Assembly (NCBI GenBank): GCA_026400425.1
Contig: JAPLPC010000151.1
Location: 1-9,661 of the forward strand
From: Hyphomicrobiales bacterium
GTDB lineage: Bacteria > Pseudomonadota > Alphaproteobacteria > Rhizobiales > Xanthobacteraceae
Reading direction: 5' to 3'
Length of the DNA stretch: 9,661 nucleotides
A program made the position numbers and the translations under genes. This document shows, piece by piece, positions 6,326 through 9,661 of this stretch (within the stretch, counting starts at the first letter, position 1; every line of letters starts with the position of its first letter). Under the pieces are notes generated by a model, which saw only the letters and a program-made list of their open reading frames with translations, was not told where the DNA came from and made no database searches.

Positions 6326-6868
6326 ATGAATATCTATCTTGCAGGCCCCGATGTGTTTTTGCCCAACGCCGCCGAAATCGGGCGACGCAAGGTCGAATTG
6401 TGCAAGCATCACGGCGCCCACGGCTTCTTCCCGCTCGACAACGATGTGGATGCGACAGCCTCGGATGCCTCGCGCCAGATCTTCCACGGCAACGAGGCCA
6501 TGATGAACCGCTGCGACATCATCATCGCCAATCTCACCCCGTTCCGCGGCCCCAGCGCCGATGCCGGTACCGTGTTCGAACTCGGCTTCATGGCCGGTCA
6601 CGGCAAGCTGTGCTTCGGCTACAGCAACGATCCCGCGCCATATGTGGATCGGCTGCGCCGCATGACCGAGATCACCGACCGCGATGGCCGTCTGGTCGAC
6701 AAGGACGGATTGCTGGTTGAAAACTTCGGCCTCACCGACAACCTGATGATGATCCATGCGCTGGATCTGTACGGCTCGCCGCTGATCGTCCCTCGCGAAG
6801 CGCCAGCCGATCTGTGGCAGGACCTCACCAGCTTCGAAGAGTGCCTGAAATTCGCTGCGTCCTACTGA
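6326..6868 (+). CDS. Nucleoside 2-deoxyribosyltransferase family protein
   Basis: The 180-residue protein belongs to the nucleoside 2-deoxyribosyltransferase (NDT)/DNPH1-like family. These enzymes cleave the N-glycosidic bond of (deoxy)nucleosides or nucleotides through a covalent Glu-sugar intermediate, either transferring the sugar to another base or hydrolysing it. Visible motifs are the N-terminal MNIYLAGPDVF (first strand and sugar-phosphate loop), D64 in CDIIIANLTPFRG, and DAGTVFELGF with D79 and the expected nucleophile E85; a C-terminal NLMM/HALDLYG helix follows. ATG 6326 is chosen because GGGG (6317-6320) lies 5 nt upstream and the family's first strand begins right there; the in-frame TTG at 6281 adds residues without homology. 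It is soluble and cytosolic, with a likely role in nucleoside salvage or damaged-nucleotide clearance. Free nucleoside versus 5'-monophosphate substrate cannot be decided from sequence. tlyA follows after 16 bp, so the two may share a transcript. Confidence 0.87.
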   Translation: MNIYLAGPDVFLPNAAEIGRRKVELCKHHGAHGFFPLDNDVDATASDASRQIFHGNEAMMNRCDIIIANLTPFRGPSADAGTVFELGFMAGHGKLCFGYSNDPAPYVDRLRRMTEITDRDGRLVDKDGLLVENFGLTDNLMMIHALDLYGSPLIVPREAPADLWQDLTSFEECLKFAASY

Positions 6869-6884
6869 ACTGCTGCCGACTGAC

Positions 6885-7640
6885 ATGACGAAATCCCAGA
6901 CTTCATCCGCAGCATCGAAGCAGCGCGCCGATACGCTTCTCGTCGAACGCGGCATCTTCGAAAGCCGCGCGCGCGCTCAGGCCGCCATCGAGGCTGGTCT
7001 TGTCATCGCCAATGGCAAACAGGTCGCCAAGGTCTCGGAGTTGTTGTTACCCGATGCCGCGATCGAAGCCGAGCCGGCGCATCCCTGGGTGTCACGCGGC
7101 GGGGTCAAGCTGGCGGGCGCTCTCGAACATTACCCGATCGAGATCGAAGACCATGTCTGCCTCGATGTCGGCGCATCCACCGGCGGGTTCACCGAAGTGC
7201 TGCTTGCCAACGGCGCCAGCATGGTGTTCTCCATCGATGTCGGCACCAGTCAGTTGCATCACTCCCTGCATGGTCACCCCAAAATCGTATCGATGGAGTC
7301 CACCGATATCCGCCATTTCGAGAACAAGCGCCTGCCCGCGCGGCCCGACGTGGTGGTCATCGATGTCAGCTTCATCTCACTCAAGGCCGTATTGCCCGTC
7401 GCGCTGTCGCTGGCCGCTGCGCCGATGAGCCTGCTGGCGCTGATCAAGCCGCAGTTCGAGGCCGATCGGAAGCAATCCAAGCGCGGCATCATCAAGAATG
7501 CCGATCTGCATCAGGCAATCTGCGACGAAATCACCGCTTTCGCGAAGGACCTCGGCTGCACCGATATCGAGGTCTTCCCGTCCTTGATCAAAGGCGGTGA
7601 TGGCAATATCGAGTTCTTCATGGGAGCGCGGCGTGGTTGA
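6885..7640 (+). CDS. tlyA: TlyA family rRNA (cytidine-2'-O)-methyltransferase
   Basis: The 251-residue protein has an N-terminal S4 RNA-binding domain (about 14-74: RADTLLVERG…SRARAQAAIEAGLV…ANG) and a RrmJ/FtsJ-type SAM methyltransferase domain. The SAM-binding loop is LDVGASTGGFTEVLL (93-107). The 2'-O-methyltransferase K-D-K-E set is visible as K75 (SRGGVKL), D160 (VIDVSFISL), K188 (LIKPQFEA) and E243 (GNIEFF). Characterised TlyA methylates the ribose of 16S C1409 and/or 23S C1920; old annotations call it hemolysin A. An N-terminal extension of about 13 residues before the S4 domain suggests a longer form, but the 16S/23S specificity cannot be settled here. ATG 6885 has a weak ribosome-binding site and sits 16 bp after the preceding stop. 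The next methyltransferase gene overlaps its end by 8 nt, implying coupled translation. Confidence 0.94.
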   Translation: MTKSQTSSAASKQRADTLLVERGIFESRARAQAAIEAGLVIANGKQVAKVSELLLPDAAIEAEPAHPWVSRGGVKLAGALEHYPIEIEDHVCLDVGASTGGFTEVLLANGASMVFSIDVGTSQLHHSLHGHPKIVSMESTDIRHFENKRLPARPDVVVIDVSFISLKAVLPVALSLAAAPMSLLALIKPQFEADRKQSKRGIIKNADLHQAICDEITAFAKDLGCTDIEVFPSLIKGGDGNIEFFMGARRG

Positions 7641-8856
7641 GCGCATCACGATCGATCACGTCGGCCATCGCGGCGATGGCGTCAGCATCGATCGACCGCC
7701 CACCTTTGTGCCGTTCACGCTGCCCGGCGAGATCGTCGATACCGACAACAGCGACGGCAGATATCGCCTCGTGCAGATCGAGCAAAAGAGCGCCGAACGC
7801 ATCGATCCGTTCTGCCGCTATTTCGCCCGCTGCGGCGGCTGCGCGATCCAGCACTGGCAACCGACGCCCTATCAGGCATGGAAGCGCCAGATCGTCATCG
7901 ACACGCTGAGCCAGGCCGGCATCGATGGCACGGTCGATCCGCTGATCGATGCCCATGGCGCCGGCCGACGTCGCGTCACGCTGCATGCGCGCTACAAGGA
8001 CGGGCAAACACTGGTCGGCTTTGCCGAGGCGGCCAGCCACGCCATCGTCGCCATTGCGGACTGCCCCATCCTGGACCCAGCACTGGCAGGCGCACTGGAC
8101 GCTGCGCGCGCCGTGGCGGCGCTGTTGAAGGCGATGGACAAGCCGCTCGATATTCAAGTGACGGCCGCCGATAACGGGCTCGATATCGATGTTCGTGGCA
8201 GTGGCCCGATCTCCACCGCGCTGATCTCGCAGCTGTCGGCTCTCGCGGCCGAGCACAGGCTCGCGCGGCTGACGCGGCATGGTGAACTCGTGCTGATGCG
8301 CGCGCCCCCTGTGGTCACCATGGGCAAGGCCAGTGTCGCGCTGCCGCCTGGTGCGTTCCTGCAGGCGACTGCGGCCGGCGAAGAGGCGCTCGCTGCGCTG
8401 GTGCTGCAGCATTGCAAAGGCGCCAAGGTCATCGCCGACCTGTTTTGCGGCATCGGTCCGTTCGCGCTGCGGCTCGCCGCCAAGGCGAAGATACAGGCCA
8501 TCGACAATGACGCGAAGGCCATCGCCTCGCTGCAACAGGCCATCAAGGCGACGCCGGGTCTCAAGCCGATCACGGCCGAAGCCCGCGACCTGTTTCGACG
8601 CCCCCTCGTCGCCCAGGAGCTGCGCGATATCGACGCCGTCGTGTTCGATCCGCCACGCGCCGGAGCGCAGGCCCAGGCGGAGCGGCTTGCCGCCAGCAAG
8701 GTGCCGCTGGTCGTCGCAGTCTCCTGCAATGTGCAAAGTTTTGCGCGCGATGCCAGGATCCTGATCGACGGCGGCTACCGGCTGCAAGCCGTGACGCCCG
8801 TCGATCAATTTCGTCACACACCGCATATCGAATTGGTGGCCCGCTTTACACGATAG
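7633..8856 (+). CDS. TrmA/RlmC/RlmD-type 23S rRNA or tRNA (uracil-5-)-methyltransferase, [4Fe-4S]
   Basis: The 407-residue protein starts at GTG 7633, supported by GGGAG at 7622-7626; it overlaps tlyA by 8 nt. Domains in order: an abbreviated TRAM-like beta domain (1-55); an iron-sulfur site C61-x5-C67-x2-C70 plus C144 (IADCPIL); a central RNA-binding region; and a SAM methyltransferase domain with QATAAGEEAL (244-253), ADLFCGIGPFALRL (268-281), FDPPRAG (338-344), the catalytic Cys365 in VAVSCN and the general base E399 in PHIELV. The enzyme makes 5-methyluridine by covalent catalysis on RNA. The Fe-S cysteines argue for the RlmC/RlmD branch rather than E. coli-type TrmA, which lacks the cluster, but alphaproteobacterial members are not assigned to one uridine, so I give no symbol. 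It is probably in one operon with tlyA, forming an RNA-modification pair. All catalytic residues are present. Confidence 0.93.
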   Translation: MVERITIDHVGHRGDGVSIDRPPTFVPFTLPGEIVDTDNSDGRYRLVQIEQKSAERIDPFCRYFARCGGCAIQHWQPTPYQAWKRQIVIDTLSQAGIDGTVDPLIDAHGAGRRRVTLHARYKDGQTLVGFAEAASHAIVAIADCPILDPALAGALDAARAVAALLKAMDKPLDIQVTAADNGLDIDVRGSGPISTALISQLSALAAEHRLARLTRHGELVLMRAPPVVTMGKASVALPPGAFLQATAAGEEALAALVLQHCKGAKVIADLFCGIGPFALRLAAKAKIQAIDNDAKAIASLQQAIKATPGLKPITAEARDLFRRPLVAQELRDIDAVVFDPPRAGAQAQAERLAASKVPLVVAVSCNVQSFARDARILIDGGYRLQAVTPVDQFRHTPHIELVARFTR

Positions 8857-8924
8857 TTGCCATTTCGCGCGCACTGCGCTGGAGTGACGGCGACGCTGCC
8901 AGGCAAGAGCAGCAAGGAGGCGAC

Positions 8925-9661
8925 GTGACCCATCCCGACCCCATCAAATCAGACATTCTGCCACCCGGTATTCGCTCGCGCTTCGTCGAGGATATCAACG
9001 GCCTGCGCATGCATGTGCTCGAAGCCGGCTATGAGACCGACGGCCGGCCCTGCGTGCTGCTGCTGCACGGATTCCCGGAGCTCGCCTTCAGCTGGCGCAA
9101 GGTGATGCCGCAGCTGGCGGCGGCCGGCTATCACGTCATCGCGCCAGACCAGCGCGGCTATGGCCGCACCACCGGCTGGAGCGCCGATTACGACGGCGAT
9201 CTGCGCCCGTTCAACCTGCTCAATCTGGTCCGCGATGCACTCGGCCTCGTCCTCGCGTTCGGCTATCGTCATGTCGATGCCGTGGTCGGTCACGACTTCG
9301 GCAGCTCCGTTGCCGCGTGGTGCGCGCTGACACGTCCCGATGTGTTTCGCTCGGTGGCTTTGATGAGCGCGCCGTTTTCCGGACCGCCGTCGCTGCCTTT
9401 CGATACGGTGAGAACGGTAGCCGCGCCAAAGGCGGAAGACCCCGTTCACCGTGACCTCGCGGCCCTGCCGCGGCCACGCACACACTATCAATGGTACTAC
9501 GCCACGCGCGAGGCCAATGATCACATTCAAAATGCTCCGCAAGGCGTGCATGATTTCCTGCGGGCTTATTACCATCACAAGAGCGCAGACTGGTCGGACA
9601 ACAAGCCCTATCCGCTGCACGGCTGGACCGCCGGCGAACTCGCGAAACTGCCGACCTATTA
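8925..9661 (+). CDS. Alpha/beta hydrolase, epoxide hydrolase type (3' end outside window)
   Basis: The gene starts at GTG 8925 after a near-perfect ribosome-binding site AAGGAGG (8914-8920, 4-nt spacing) and stays open for 245 codons to the window edge. The fold is clear: VLLLHGFPE with the oxyanion HGFPE at 48-52, APDQRGYGRT at 73-82, and the nucleophile elbow VVGHDFGSSVAAW, in which the nucleophile is Asp (D124) rather than Ser. HGFPE plus an Asp nucleophile is the soluble epoxide hydrolase/haloalkane dehalogenase pattern; the cap region follows, with aromatic residues such as QWYYATREAN as candidates for the epoxide-activating Tyr. The third acid and the catalytic His lie beyond the window. 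Hydrolysis of an epoxide to a diol is the likely reaction; dehalogenation is the main alternative. There is no signal peptide, so it is cytosolic. It is separated from the RNA methyltransferase by 68 bp and probably independent in function. Confidence 0.9.
   Translation, partial: MTHPDPIKSDILPPGIRSRFVEDINGLRMHVLEAGYETDGRPCVLLLHGFPELAFSWRKVMPQLAAAGYHVIAPDQRGYGRTTGWSADYDGDLRPFNLLNLVRDALGLVLAFGYRHVDAVVGHDFGSSVAAWCALTRPDVFRSVALMSAPFSGPPSLPFDTVRTVAAPKAEDPVHRDLAALPRPRTHYQWYYATREANDHIQNAPQGVHDFLRAYYHHKSADWSDNKPYPLHGWTAGELAKLPTY

Noticed and set aside
7618..8874. A 418-codon minus-strand frame opposite the m5U methyltransferase
   Set aside because: Same reason: the + strand product carries every catalytic motif of its family, and the antisense product shows none.

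Overview
The window is an ordinary-looking chromosomal segment from an alphaproteobacterium. The best fit is the Bradyrhizobium/Rhodopseudomonas/Afipia/Tardiphaga group (Nitrobacteraceae). This rests on the high-GC codon use, on protein wording typical of that group (the Dxs N-terminus, the DUF2927 protein, the HDAC-like protein next to xseB), on the conserved order HDAC-xseB-...-dxs-tlyA-RNA methyltransferase, and on a hairpin-pair intergenic repeat of a type I recall from Bradyrhizobium genomes. All supported genes are on the + strand. The long minus-strand reading frames are antisense shadows.

Layout: (1) 1-167, the 3' end of a YkuD L,D-transpeptidase gene, followed by a perfect 14-bp stem-loop. 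(2) 295-1110, an exported DUF2927 protein. (3) 1275-2216, a class II histone-deacetylase-like amidohydrolase, then xseB (2292-2543), the small subunit of exonuclease VII. (4) 2675-3721, a membrane-associated protein with a GHSSG serine-hydrolase motif behind its own candidate promoter. (5) 3722-4272, about 550 bp without a confident gene; it holds a FixK/FNR-type palindrome and two doubtful small ORFs. (6) 4273-6121, dxs, the first enzyme of the MEP isoprenoid pathway. It is broken here by an out-of-frame internal deletion of roughly 26 codons in the C-terminal transketolase domain. (7) 6138-6223, a two-armed inverted repeat element. (8) 6326-6868, a nucleoside 2-deoxyribosyltransferase-like protein. 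(9) 6885-7640 tlyA and, overlapping it by 8 nt, 7633-8856, a TrmA/RlmD-type m5U RNA methyltransferase with an iron-sulfur cluster motif. (10) 8925 to the window end, an Asp-nucleophile alpha/beta hydrolase (epoxide hydrolase type), cut by the edge.

Functionally this is a housekeeping neighbourhood: cell-wall crosslinking, DNA repair (xseB), isoprenoid precursor supply (dxs), and rRNA/tRNA modification (tlyA plus the m5U enzyme, probably co-translated). I see no phage, transposon, CRISPR, toxin-antitoxin or defence cassette, and no convincing new multi-gene system. The most notable observation is the disrupted dxs, normally essential in bacteria that rely on the MEP pathway. It implies a second dxs copy, a real recent lesion, or a sequence/assembly error. 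Secondary points are the FixK/FNR-like box about 400 bp upstream of dxs, the dispersed repeat behind dxs, and the uncharacterised membrane hydrolase.
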